Origin: Bacillus kwashiorkori
Lineage (GTDB): Bacteria; Bacillota; Bacilli; Bacillales; Caldibacillaceae
NCBI RefSeq assembly: GCF_001375515.1
Contig: NZ_CTDX01000012.1
Coordinates: 1-64,000, forward strand
DNA: 64,000 nucleotides
Direction: 5' to 3'
Shown: piece after piece, positions 1 through 7,824 of the stretch
How the letters are laid out: each line of letters begins with the position of its first letter
Position numbering within the stretch: position 1 is the first letter of the stretch
The notes under the pieces: generated by a model
Told to the model about the DNA's origin: nothing
The model's input: the letters and a program-made list of their open reading frames with translations, nothing else
Database searches by the model: none
Made by a program: the position numbers and the translations under genes

Positions 1-41
1 TGCAATGTAACGGGGATGATAGTAAGTTTTTGTTCAGGCAT
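1..41 (-). CDS. Start of a gene cut by the window edge
   Basis: Only the first 13 codons are visible, beginning MPEQKLTIIPVTL. An excellent ribosome site (AAAGGAGGTG) lies 8 bases before the ATG, so this is very probably a real start. There is too little protein to name a family. Confidence 0.6.
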   Translation of the reverse strand, partial: MPEQKLTIIPVTL

Positions 42-379
42 ATGAAAAGCACCTCCTTTAATCGATATCTAAATTTTATCAAGAGGTGCTGCTCAATTAT
101 ATGCGTTGTTTGAATGGGGGCTTACGTATCAACTTTTTTCAGTTGTAATAAAATCTATAACTTTTGCCTCTTAAACAACCACGGTGAACCGTACCACAAG
201 TAGATTCAGCTTTATTAAAACTACGCCCTGGGATTTTACTAATAAACAATCTGGTGCGCAATCATCCTAGATACATATAAATATCCTATTCTTTCACCAG
301 TTAATAAGGAATAATTCGATCCGTAAAAAAATCGTAAATGAATGATTTTAGGGGCGATGAATCACCCCCACAAATAAAA
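42..379. other. Intergenic stretch, weak hairpin only
   Basis: No convincing gene is seen. Bases 351-368 form a short hairpin (GGGG-C-GAT against ATC-A-CCCC) just past the end of the ferritin-like gene and may end its transcript, but the following U-run is poor. A 40-codon TTG-initiated frame on the minus strand (139-261) lacks a proper ribosome site and is not called. Confidence 0.4.
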
Positions 380-1291
380 TTAATTTCTAGCTAGCCCTCT
401 TTCAAAGGCTGCTAAATGATTTAACGAGGCATTACGTAGTTGTGAAAAGACAATTCTTACATCATTAGGGATATTCATCGATAAAAATCTTTCGTACATA
501 GATATATTATCTATTTCCCCTTGAACACCCGCTGCATATGCAGCCTTTAGATTTTCTGGAGGTGAAACAAATGATTGAGAAATATCATTAGGTAATGGTA
601 CTTGATATCGTTCGAAGAGTGGTAATAATGCACTAATATGTCTCATTTCTGCCTCTTTAATTTGTACAAACGTTCGTATATTACCAAATGTTCGGATAAT
701 GCTATTATAGCGTGCTTGGGCCAAATATTCGTCCTGAAGGGCAAAAGTTAACATTTGAGGTAAGGACAATGAGGAAGCACTTAAAGCCCCTTTAGCACCA
801 TAATCTTCAATTTGTCTATAGGTTTGTGTTACCTTTGGATATTTTGAAAAAAAAAATAAAAACCAAACAGCGTGATTTTGTTCATCTGATGCTGCACGTC
901 GAAATCTTTCTTTGATTGTAATATCCACTGCTTTATCTGAGATATCTAAATAAGAGTCAACAGCCTCTTGTTCATCTTTAAAAGCAAATTCAATACCTGC
1001 TCTGTAATTGTCTGGACATTCCTCAGTGATTTGAAAAGATGGCTGTCTCCCTGTTAAATTTGTGAAAATTCTACTAAATTCTTCAAGGTGTCGTTTTTCA
1101 TCTTTTCGGATTTCAAGTATTATGTTCCTTTCACCTTGTGTCGGAGCCATTTTAGCTAATTTTCCGTAACAAGAAATGGCACTATACTCAGCATTAATTG
1201 CCTTTTGAATATCATTTACAAGTTGAGTATCTGGTGCCAACCGATAAAAATCACCATAACTAGGAAGATAATATGGTTGATTTATAAACAT
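380..1291 (-). CDS. Ferritin-like double-domain protein
   Basis: The 303-residue product is almost entirely helical and carries two ferritin-like four-helix units. The first unit has the pattern AEYSAI, DEKRH, KDEQEA, DEQNH, that is two Glu plus two ExxH motifs, enough for a di-iron site. The second has DEYLAQARY, EAEMRH, GEIDN and ASLNH, so its last ExxH has lost the Glu and metal binding there may be impaired. No signal peptide is present, so it should be cytosolic. The start follows GGGGGAGGG closely. The family includes rubrerythrin-like and DUF2202-like proteins of spore formers; the substrate is unknown. A role in iron or peroxide handling is inferred from the fold only. Confidence 0.75.
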   Translation of the reverse strand: MFINQPYYLPSYGDFYRLAPDTQLVNDIQKAINAEYSAISCYGKLAKMAPTQGERNIILEIRKDEKRHLEEFSRIFTNLTGRQPSFQITEECPDNYRAGIEFAFKDEQEAVDSYLDISDKAVDITIKERFRRAASDEQNHAVWFLFFFSKYPKVTQTYRQIEDYGAKGALSASSLSLPQMLTFALQDEYLAQARYNSIIRTFGNIRTFVQIKEAEMRHISALLPLFERYQVPLPNDISQSFVSPPENLKAAYAAGVQGEIDNISMYERFLSMNIPNDVRIVFSQLRNASLNHLAAFERGLARN

Positions 1292-1396
1292 GACCCTCCC
1301 CCTTTTTTTCCTTTCAACTTATTTTATGCATCATATATGGGTAGGTGTGCAGGAGAATAGATTTATAGTTTCCTGCATTTAATGGTTCTGTCCTTT

Positions 1397-2104
1397 TTAC
1401 CATTCTTTTGGCTCATAGTTTAGTTCTCTAAATAATTGAGTGCGCTCTTTTTTTGATAAATCTCTCCATTGTCCAGGAGCGAGGTTGCCTAAATGGATAT
1501 TCATGATGCGGATTCTTTGTAATCGGCGAACTTTGTATCCTAATGCTGCACACATTCGCCGAATTTGCCGGTTTAATCCTTGTGTCAAAATAATTCGAAA
1601 ATCATATTTTGATAACTGAACTGTTTTACAAGGAAGTGTTTTCGTACCTAAAATTCTTACGCCCTCTGACATCCTCTTTAAAAATTCAGGAGTAATTGGT
1701 TTATCGACTGATACGATATATTCTTTTTCATGTTTATTTTCAGCACGTAGAATTTTGTTAACAATGTCTCCGTCGTTAGTGAGTAAAATTAAGCCCTCCG
1801 AATCCTTATCAAGACGCCCAATATGAAACACTCTCAGTGGATGGTTAACTAAATCAACAATATTACCCTTTATACTTCTATCCGTTGTGCTAGTAATGCC
1901 AACAGGTTTATTTAACGCAATATAAACATAATTTCCCCCTACACGGATGGGATTCCCATCTATTCGTATATCATCTCCCGGTTCCACTTGGCTACCTATC
2001 GTTGCTCGTTGGCCATTAATAGTGACTCTTCCATCAGCAATAAGTTTATCGGCACCCCGTCTAGATGCTTTCCCAGATTCACTAATATATTTATTAATAC
2101 GCAT
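1397..2104 (-). CDS. rluF: 23S rRNA pseudouridine synthase, RluF type
   Basis: The 235-residue enzyme has an N-terminal S4 RNA-binding domain (residues 1-60, starting RINKYISESGKASRRGAD). The RsuA/RluB/E/F catalytic domain follows. The catalytic loop reads HIGRLDKDSEGLILLTNDG, with Asp of RLD as the nucleophile. A second conserved block, LTQGLNRQIRRMC, closes the active site. Members isomerise a specific uridine of 23S rRNA to pseudouridine; the RluF assignment (helix 89-90 region) rests on overall similarity and the length. The ATG follows AGGAGAG. The gene stands alone, with no visible partner. Confidence 0.88.
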   Translation of the reverse strand: MRINKYISESGKASRRGADKLIADGRVTINGQRATIGSQVEPGDDIRIDGNPIRVGGNYVYIALNKPVGITSTTDRSIKGNIVDLVNHPLRVFHIGRLDKDSEGLILLTNDGDIVNKILRAENKHEKEYIVSVDKPITPEFLKRMSEGVRILGTKTLPCKTVQLSKYDFRIILTQGLNRQIRRMCAALGYKVRRLQRIRIMNIHLGNLAPGQWRDLSKKERTQLFRELNYEPKEW

Positions 2105-2288
2105 ACTAACTCTCCTATGAAGTTAATTATTTTCCACCTATTAACTATACGTTATTTTATAGGTACATTAAACTCATATTTAACTGTAAAAACAAGAGAT
2201 TATAGAGAAAAATATTCCTGTCATCGGTTGATAAGATTTCAAAAAATGCATTCGTTTTATACAATGCTACTAATTTCCATGTTATCCT

Positions 2289-2372
2289 CTAAATGAAAGG
2301 GTTATACAACTTATTAATTCGGTTGTTATTTTCCATAAAACCCCTTTTCTGCATCTCCTTATGATTTTCCAT
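2289..2372 (-). CDS. Possible 27-residue peptide
   Basis: A short frame (MENHKEMQKRGF... ending NPFI) begins 5 bases after a good GAGGAG ribosome site. It is charged and Asn-rich, with no membrane segment. It overlaps the end of the tiny frame at 2359-2412. Nothing is recognised; only the ribosome site supports it. Confidence 0.25.
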   Translation of the reverse strand: MENHKEMQKRGFMENNNRINKLYNPFI

Positions 2373-2412
2373 ATTTTCTCCTCATCCATTTCATTATCTG
2401 ATTCACCTTCAC
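2359..2412 (-). CDS. Possible 17-residue leader peptide
   Basis: A GTG-initiated frame, MKVNQIMKWMRRKYGKS, follows AAAGGAAG with fair spacing. It overlaps the ribosome site and start of the 27-residue frame, an arrangement compatible with translational coupling. It may equally be chance. Confidence 0.2.
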   Translation of the reverse strand: MKVNQIMKWMRRKYGKS

Positions 2413-2552
2413 AAATTACTTCCTTTCGTTACTCTTTCTTATAGAAGGAAAAATTTTTAGATGGTCATACAGTACAATCCAATGTAAGATGAAATTATGC
2501 ATTATTTTTTAGTTAAAGATTATTAATAAAGAGTAATTTTTTGGAGGATAAA

Positions 2553-3416
2553 ATGATAAAAATTATGGCTGATTCTACCTGTGATTTATCTGATGATGTA
2601 CTGAAAAAGTACGATAGCAGCTTGGCACCTCTAACAATAAACATAGACGGTAAAATTTATCGAGATAGAATAGATATTCAACCGGACGAATTCTATGGGA
2701 TGATGGAAGCATTACCTGAGTTTCCAACTACAGGGATGCCCAGTCCAACCGAATATCTGAAAATAATCAAACAGGCTGTGCAAGAAGGTAGTAAAGAAAT
2801 ATTATGTATATGCATGTCCAGTGGGACGAGTGGTGCCTATCAGTCAGCCGTTTTAGCGAAAGATTATTATTTTGAAGAAAATCCAAAGTCAAATATAAAA
2901 ATCCATGTTGTTGATTCGAAATGCATGAGTCATGGAAGTGGCTGGCTAGTTATGAAAAGTGCAATGATGAGGGAAAAAGGAGCTAGTTTTGAAGAAATTA
3001 TTGCTTTTAACGAGAAATATAAGAAAAAAGTAAAGCACTTTCTTTCCGTAGCCGACTTGGATCATTTAATCAAGAGTGGCAGGCTTACGAACGCAAGTGC
3101 CTTTATCGGGAAAATTCTAATGTTAAAGCCAATTATGACGATGAAAGATGGGAAAGGTGCTATCGTTGGGAAAGAAAGAGGATTGAAAAAAGTTCTAAAG
3201 CATTACACGGAAGAATTGATGAAAAGAAACGATCATGAAAAGACGGACTTTATTATCATTGGTTATACATCAGATGTGAAAATTGCTGAGAACCTGAAGG
3301 CGAAAATTCAATTGGATACCAATTTTACAGGTGATATTCATATCATGCAAATGGGAGTATCCGTTGGAACACATGTTGGTTTAGGCGCTATTTCCATGTT
3401 TTTTGTAGAAAAATAA
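2553..3416 (+). CDS. DegV family fatty-acid-binding protein
   Basis: The 287-residue protein begins IKIMADSTCDLSDDVLKKY, the DegV hallmark. It also contains CICMSSGTSGAYQSA and VKSGRL-like (LIKSGRLTNASAFIG) segments. DegV/FakB proteins hold a fatty acid in a buried pocket; FakB members present it to FakA kinase for phospholipid synthesis. The SSGTSGAYQSA segment corresponds to the part that binds the carboxylate in characterised members. The ATG was chosen because GGAGGAT lies 4 bases upstream and would be inside the protein if an earlier TTG were used. No FakA-like gene is nearby. It is cytosolic and monocistronic, ended by the hairpin at 3564-3591. Confidence 0.9.
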   Translation: MIKIMADSTCDLSDDVLKKYDSSLAPLTINIDGKIYRDRIDIQPDEFYGMMEALPEFPTTGMPSPTEYLKIIKQAVQEGSKEILCICMSSGTSGAYQSAVLAKDYYFEENPKSNIKIHVVDSKCMSHGSGWLVMKSAMMREKGASFEEIIAFNEKYKKKVKHFLSVADLDHLIKSGRLTNASAFIGKILMLKPIMTMKDGKGAIVGKERGLKKVLKHYTEELMKRNDHEKTDFIIIGYTSDVKIAENLKAKIQLDTNFTGDIHIMQMGVSVGTHVGLGAISMFFVEK

Positions 3417-3540
3417 AAAAACCGGGAAATATTGAGTGGGGATATTATGGAGATAAACTAAGAGAGGAAGCACTACAAGTAGTTAATCATCTGTTGGAAA
3501 AATTAAATTTGAGTATGGAAGCGGACGATCGGTAATAAGG

Positions 3541-3556
3541 TTCCATTTAAATGGAA
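3541..3556. repeat. 16-bp perfect palindrome
   Basis: TTCCATTTAAATGGAA reads identically on both strands. It lies between two convergent genes, immediately before the terminator, so an operator role is not obvious. Confidence 0.4.
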
Positions 3557-3563
3557 ACATGCA

Positions 3564-3591
3564 AAAACGCAGTAAATAGTTACTGCGTTTT
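3564..3591. terminator. Bidirectional intrinsic terminator
   Basis: A perfect 12-bp stem (AAAACGCAGTAA with its complement) and a 4-base loop ATAG sit between the convergent degV-like gene and the small membrane protein gene. A/T runs at both feet allow it to act in either direction. Confidence 0.85.
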
Positions 3592-3611
3592 ATATAAGAA
3601 TAAAATATATA

Positions 3612-4082
3612 TTATTGCGATTTTTTATCAAAGAATAAATTTAAATCCGTCTTATCTGTGTCTTCTGCTAAAGCTTCCTGAATAGTATTGTTTAACATTT
3701 GCATTTTTTGCTTTTCAAAGAAAGGTACACTTATAAAATATGGTGTTCCTGATTTTTCGATGTTTAAAATAGTTTGAATACCGCTTCCCGCAACACCAAT
3801 ACCAATAATAATTAATGTTAACCCACCAAGGAAGGTTTCTCCAAAGGTACCAAAGCCGAAAAATAATAGGAATAACCCGATAATAATTGGCTTTAAGAAG
3901 TATTTTGTAGACAACATAGATCCAGAAATATTTTTTAAAGGAATACTCTGTTGGTCTTTACCAGCAGGGAGAAAACCTAAGATTGTATTGGATAAGTTTG
4001 TTTTGACAAATCTATTATCCACATCTACTTTCCCCTTAACCCAAAAGAACAGCAAACTAGTAGAAAATTGGAACTGTTTCAT
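3612..4082 (-). CDS. Small membrane protein, PH-like fold suspected
   Basis: About 156 residues. A beta-rich N-terminal part (FVKTNLSNTILGFLPAGKDQQ, IPLKNISG) is followed by two adjacent hydrophobic helices around residues 65-105 and a polar C-terminal tail. The pattern resembles bacterial PH-domain membrane proteins (YdbT-like superfamily), an inference from shape, not from a diagnostic motif. AGAGGTG precedes two successive ATG codons; the second gives the better spacing, so the start could be 3 bases further upstream. Function is unknown. It is transcribed alone and shares its terminator with degV. Confidence 0.65.
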   Translation of the reverse strand: MKQFQFSTSLLFFWVKGKVDVDNRFVKTNLSNTILGFLPAGKDQQSIPLKNISGSMLSTKYFLKPIIIGLFLLFFGFGTFGETFLGGLTLIIIGIGVAGSGIQTILNIEKSGTPYFISVPFFEKQKMQMLNNTIQEALAEDTDKTDLNLFFDKKSQ

Positions 4083-4354
4083 CATAATCACCTCTTATTT
4101 ATTTTTTTGTATAATTAAACAATACTGCTTTATTTTACCATATAATTAATACTTTGGTAATATAATTTTATAAAAATTTACTATTTGTAGTGCTTATTTA
4201 CTATTGAAACTATTTGGCAACTACATTCAGTTTTTTTACTTCACTATCACTTTAACAAACAAATACTTTCGTAGCAGATTAGTTACAGTATGGAATAAAT
4301 CTAGTTCTTTTTACCTATATTTACAAAAAAGTATGGTAAAATGATAGTACAAAA

Positions 4355-4440
4355 GGCTCAATGAAAAGGCAAACTCATTGAAAAATGGGGACGCAAAACT
4401 ACAGACCTACGGGAAATCTATGGTGGCTGAGTTACCAAAG
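4355..4440 (+). promoter_or_regulatory. c-di-GMP-I (GEMM) riboswitch
   Basis: The leader contains AAGGCAAAC, then a stem closed by a GAAA tetraloop (CATT-GAAA-AATG), then GGGGACGCAAAACTACAGACC and GGTGGCTGAGTTACC. These match the order of conserved GEMM-I elements: ligand-binding P1-P2 junction, tetraloop, ACGCAAA, tetraloop receptor, and closing helix. It precedes a diguanylate cyclase gene, a typical target. Confidence 0.92.
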
Positions 4441-4454
4441 GGGATAACAAAGAG

Positions 4455-4495
4455 ATATTTCTAAATAGCATTGTAAATAATATAGAAATATTTTT
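4455..4495 (+). terminator. Candidate expression platform of the riboswitch
   Basis: A 9-bp stem (ATATTTCTA with TAGAAATAT) followed by TTTT lies between the aptamer and the coding sequence. The stem is AT-only and weak, so control could be by termination or another structure. How ligand binding couples to it cannot be read directly. Confidence 0.5.
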
Positions 4496-4553
4496 AAAGA
4501 TAGTTATCATTTTCTTGAGGCCTAGGAAAGTTCAACTATAGGAGGAAATGATA

Positions 4554-6305
4554 ATGATAGGTCTCAAAAGAAGCAGGTTTTTTTACATATGTATTATTTT
4601 TATTTTATTGTTTTTTATCTTCCCTAATATTTCCAGCACATCAGCGAGTTTTAATTGGACTATTGAAAAAATAGAAAGCGAACTTGTTCGTGGTAATGGA
4701 TATAAGCAGGTTTTACAATGGTTCAATAGTGAACGAGAATTCCTAAAGAATAATGATCCAGCTTTGTACTATTATCTGGAGGGAATTAATCAAGTAGTTG
4801 AAAATAATTTTCACAAAGCTAATGAAAATTTCCAAGAGGGGCTAACAATTAGTAAAAAGGAAAAACAAATGGAACTGGAAATTGCAATTTTAAAAGAGCT
4901 GACCGTATTAAGCGAGTATTACGGTGATAGCGGTAATCTAGTAGAATACGGTTCCCGCTTGTTAGAAATTGCGGAAGAAAATACAGATGCTAAAACTCAA
5001 ATGTATGCATATAAAACGATAGCATTATCCTTTTACTATGTTATGGATGATGCCAAGGTTATCGAGTATTTAGAGAAAATGCTTCAAATAGCAAATAAAT
5101 ACGATGACAATTTTTATAAAGCTATTTATAAAGACTTTCATGCCGATTTATTATTATCATATGAAGAGAATAAAAGTGCATTAAAGCTTTATGAAGAAGC
5201 TGGCGAATTATTTAATAAGGCAAATGGAGTGGAAGCAGACAATTTACAACAGTGGAATCAAGCGTCGATTGCTTTAGTGAAAAGTAAACTAAGTGATAAG
5301 AAAGATAAAACAGTAAGGAAAACAGTAATAAAGGAAATAGAGCAGCTCGTGCCATTTGCGGAGAATCATTATCATCGTACAACTAACTTAGAGTATTTAT
5401 ATAGTATAAAAGGCCTAATTGAAAGCGAGTATGAATTAAATCAAGCGGCAGTAGACAGTTTTGAGAAAAGTAAGGAACTGTCAGAGAAGATTATCCATAT
5501 CGATGGTAGGCTGGATGCAATTAGGTACGAAAGTATAAATTTAGCGCAAGCATATTATGAAAATAAAAACTTTAAACAAGCAGCAGATTTATATATGTTT
5601 GTTTCCAAAATGGATGAAGACCCACAAACATTTAAAGATATTGATGAAATGACTTCGAAAATTAGAAAGTTTACTGAAAAAGAGCTAAATGAAAAAATAC
5701 AGACTTTAACAGCCTTAAAGCAAGCGCAAAAAAAGTCAATTACGCAACAAAGAATAATGATTGTGACTACAATTATAGGAATAATAATAATTACAGCTGC
5801 TTTCATTAGAGTAAATCAGTTAAAAAACTCCTTATACGTTAAATCAGTGACAGATGGTTTAACAGGGGTATATAATCGAAAAAAGATATTAGAAATCCTA
5901 CAAGCGGAAAAAAAGGATTGTATAGTTGCTCTTGTCGACATTGATAACTTTAAGTCCATCAATGATACGTATGGTTATTTATTCGGAGATAAAGTGATAA
6001 AAAAGGTAGTGCAAGTAATTAAACAGGAGCTTGCTGATAATGATGAGATTGGTAGGTACGGTGGCGAAGAGTTTTTACTCATTGTACGGGATAAAAGTTT
6101 CGATGATTCGATAGTGTTATTTGATCGTATTCGAAAAAAGGTTGCACAACTTTCATGGGAACATGAAGATTTATCAACAGCTATTTGTATTGGTGTTTCC
6201 AAGAAAAAGCAGGAAGATGGTTGGGAAGAAGTATTTCGCCGTGTAGACACACTTGTCCATGAAGCTAAAAGAACCGGGAAAAATAAAGTATTATTCAGTG
6301 ATTAA
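4554..6305 (+). CDS. Membrane TPR-GGDEF diguanylate cyclase
   Basis: The 583-residue protein has an N-terminal signal-like hydrophobic segment (residues 8-28) and a long helical region with TPR-like repeats (about 40-395). A transmembrane helix (about 401-420) and a C-terminal GGDEF domain starting SVTDGLTGVYNRKK follow. The active-site loop is GRYGGEEF (GGEEF at 503-507), so catalysis of 2 GTP to c-di-GMP is expected. The metal-binding segment LVDIDNFKSINDTYGY is intact. The allosteric I-site RxxD normally found five residues before GGEEF reads ADND, so product inhibition through it is probably absent. The TPR part should face outside and may sense a protein or peptide. The ATG 8 bases after GGAGG was preferred to one 2 bases after it. 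A c-di-GMP riboswitch lies in the leader. Confidence 0.93.
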   Translation: MIGLKRSRFFYICIIFILLFFIFPNISSTSASFNWTIEKIESELVRGNGYKQVLQWFNSEREFLKNNDPALYYYLEGINQVVENNFHKANENFQEGLTISKKEKQMELEIAILKELTVLSEYYGDSGNLVEYGSRLLEIAEENTDAKTQMYAYKTIALSFYYVMDDAKVIEYLEKMLQIANKYDDNFYKAIYKDFHADLLLSYEENKSALKLYEEAGELFNKANGVEADNLQQWNQASIALVKSKLSDKKDKTVRKTVIKEIEQLVPFAENHYHRTTNLEYLYSIKGLIESEYELNQAAVDSFEKSKELSEKIIHIDGRLDAIRYESINLAQAYYENKNFKQAADLYMFVSKMDEDPQTFKDIDEMTSKIRKFTEKELNEKIQTLTALKQAQKKSITQQRIMIVTTIIGIIIITAAFIRVNQLKNSLYVKSVTDGLTGVYNRKKILEILQAEKKDCIVALVDIDNFKSINDTYGYLFGDKVIKKVVQVIKQELADNDEIGRYGGEEFLLIVRDKSFDDSIVLFDRIRKKVAQLSWEHEDLSTAICIGVSKKKQEDGWEEVFRRVDTLVHEAKRTGKNKVLFSD

Positions 6306-6478
6306 AGGAAAACACGCAACTACTGGTAAATTCATTACGAAAAGTGGTCAGTCAAAAATTACTAAATCATATTTCTTATTTGTGAAAGAAAAAGAGTTTG
6401 ATAACAAGAAAGACCGTTTTAACGAAGACGTTAATAGTAGCCGTGACATTTATAAAATATGAAAAATAGATTGCGAAT
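6306..6478 (+). other. Unassigned ORF-like tail after the cyclase
   Basis: In another frame a run of about 55 codons (KGKHATTGKFITKSGQ... to RDIYKI) continues past the cyclase stop. It has no ribosome site of its own and starts only inside the cyclase gene. It could be the end of a decayed gene. No family is recognised. Confidence 0.2.
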
Positions 6479-6523
6479 AAAGGTGCTATAGTTGAAAGAA
6501 TTTCTAGGCACCTTTGCTCTTTT
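6479..6523 (+). terminator. Intrinsic terminator after the cyclase gene
   Basis: AAAGGTGC pairs with GCACCTTT over a 21-base loop and is followed by GCTCTTTT. Confidence 0.75.
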
Positions 6524-6693
6524 AAAAAAAGCAATATAGAGAATAAAAACTCCCAAATCAGAAAAAAGCAAAAGAGAACAAATAGTAGTATAAATAGAGT
6601 GAAAAATCAATAGTACACATAAGAGTTAAGTAATATAATAAACATATAGATTGATCAAAGGTGACGTACTTTTAATCAAAATGGGGGACAAGT

Positions 6694-7191
6694 ATGAAAC
6701 AACTATATATTAAGCAAAAGGTATTTAGTTTAAGTGGAAAGTTCACGGTGAAAGACGATCAAGAAAGAGATGTCTATTATGTTGAAGGTAGTTTTTTGAA
6801 GATCCCTAAGACATATACTATCTACGACAATAGAGGAAGTGAAGTTGCTCTTATTACGAAAAAGGTATTTAGTTTCTTACCGAAGTTTTTCGTGGAAGTG
6901 AATGGGCAAGAAGTATTAACGATAAAAAAAGAGTTTTCTTTCTTTAAAGCACGGTATTTAATTGATGCAGCGGGAATTGAAGTCCGCGGCAATTGGTGGG
7001 ACATGGATTTTCAAGTGTTTCAATTTGGAGAAGTTATCGGTATGGTTAGTAAAAAATGGTTCACTTGGGGTGATAGCTACGAAGTGGAGATATTCAAAGA
7101 TGAAATGGAAGAGATAATGGTTGCACTAGTTGTCGCAATTGATTGTGTAAAAGCAGATGAAAGAGCTGCCGCCTCTGCACCAGGACAATAG
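6694..7191 (+). CDS. YxjI-like LURP-one/Tubby-fold protein
   Basis: The 165-residue sequence matches the LURP1-related family: MKQLYIKQKVFSLSGKFTV at the N-terminus, then repeated beta hairpins each ending in a lysine/phenylalanine-rich turn (ITKKVFSFLPKF, TIKKEFSFFKARY, VSKKWFTWGDSY). It ends in a C-terminal hydrophobic helix (EIMVALVVAIDCVK). The fold is a 12-stranded barrel around a central helix, related to Tubby and phospholipid scramblases. Bacterial members such as B. subtilis YxjI have no proven function. It is cytosolic or membrane associated. ATG follows GGGGGA. It stands alone. Confidence 0.85.
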   Translation: MKQLYIKQKVFSLSGKFTVKDDQERDVYYVEGSFLKIPKTYTIYDNRGSEVALITKKVFSFLPKFFVEVNGQEVLTIKKEFSFFKARYLIDAAGIEVRGNWWDMDFQVFQFGEVIGMVSKKWFTWGDSYEVEIFKDEMEEIMVALVVAIDCVKADERAAASAPGQ

Positions 7192-7297
7192 GAAGCCGTT
7201 ATACGGTAACCTGTATCAATGGAAACATTCATTATTTTTTTTAATTGGCTATGTTATTGTTTATTGTTGATTTTTAGGCAGTTGTTGACTGTAGTGT

Positions 7298-7393
7298 AAG
7301 GCGGCGACTCCGGCGGGAACAGCACGAGCCAGAAATAAGGAGACGAGTAGCGTTGTAGTGGCTGGGGCCGTGCCCGCGGAAAGCGTCCGCCTT
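7298..7393. repeat. GC-rich Bacillaceae-type intergenic repeat
   Basis: This block is far richer in G+C than its surroundings. Its ends are an imperfect inverted repeat: AAGGCGG-CGACTCCGGCGGG at the left and CCCGCGGAAAGCGTCCGCCTT at the right. It includes GGAACAGCACGAGCC and GGGGCCGTGCCCGCGGAA. Elements with these end motifs are scattered between genes in many Bacillaceae genomes; that statement is from memory, not from a search. No start codon with a ribosome site lies in it. Confidence 0.75.
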
Positions 7394-7495
7394 TCCTGTC
7401 GCTGAGATTCGTCACAAATAAATTTGAAACGGAAATTAACACCAAACTTTAACAGAGTCTTTTAATTAGAGTAACATTTGTTACATTGAGCCATA

Positions 7496-7526
7496 AAAAA
7501 GCAGGAAAATATAATCCCTGCTTTTT
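7496..7526. terminator. Intrinsic terminator between convergent genes
   Basis: AAAAAGCAGG pairs with CCTGCTTTTT over an 11-base loop, with U-runs on both strands. Confidence 0.75.
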
Positions 7527-7598
7527 ATAATGATTATTGATGATCTTATTTTGAATTTTTATTTTCACTGGAACAAAATTAAAGTACATAAGAAGATG

Positions 7599-7697
7599 TT
7601 ATTTCATGTAACGATAGGTTAAATGAGGTACAATCTTAAATAAGTAAGTCATTTCCAGTCTTTCTAGCCATTTATAGTCGTCTCCTCCATGGCCCAT
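7599..7697 (-). other. Possible 32-residue ORF or gene remnant
   Basis: A frame reading MGHGGDDYKWLERLEMTYLF and ending RYMK stays open upstream of its ATG to about base 7750 (TEVENKTQKIGLSQLLR). The ribosome site at the ATG is poor (AAGG directly adjacent). It could be the 3-prime end of a lost gene. The rest of the gap up to the nuclease gene shows nothing else. Confidence 0.2.
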
Positions 7698-7824
7698 CCT
7701 TAACAACTGGGATAATCCAATTTTTTGTGTTTTGTTCTCAACCTCCGTAATTATTCGTTACCGCTATCGTTCGTTTATTTGCCAAGTGCTTCACTTTCCT
7801 AATTAGACTACAGCAAATCTTCCC

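Noticed and set aside
139-261. 40-codon TTG frame on the minus strand (MRTRLFISKIPGRSF...) before the cut gene
   Set aside because: Only a marginal AGGA close to the TTG, no recognisable family, and a much better ribosome site belongs to the next gene.
6253-6462. 69-codon frame overlapping the end of the GGDEF cyclase
   Set aside because: It starts inside the cyclase gene in another frame, with no ribosome site; kept only as a possible tail remnant.
7254-7445. 63-codon minus-strand frame across the GC-rich repeat
   Set aside because: It is a translation of the repeat element with Pro/Arg-rich composition and no ribosome site.
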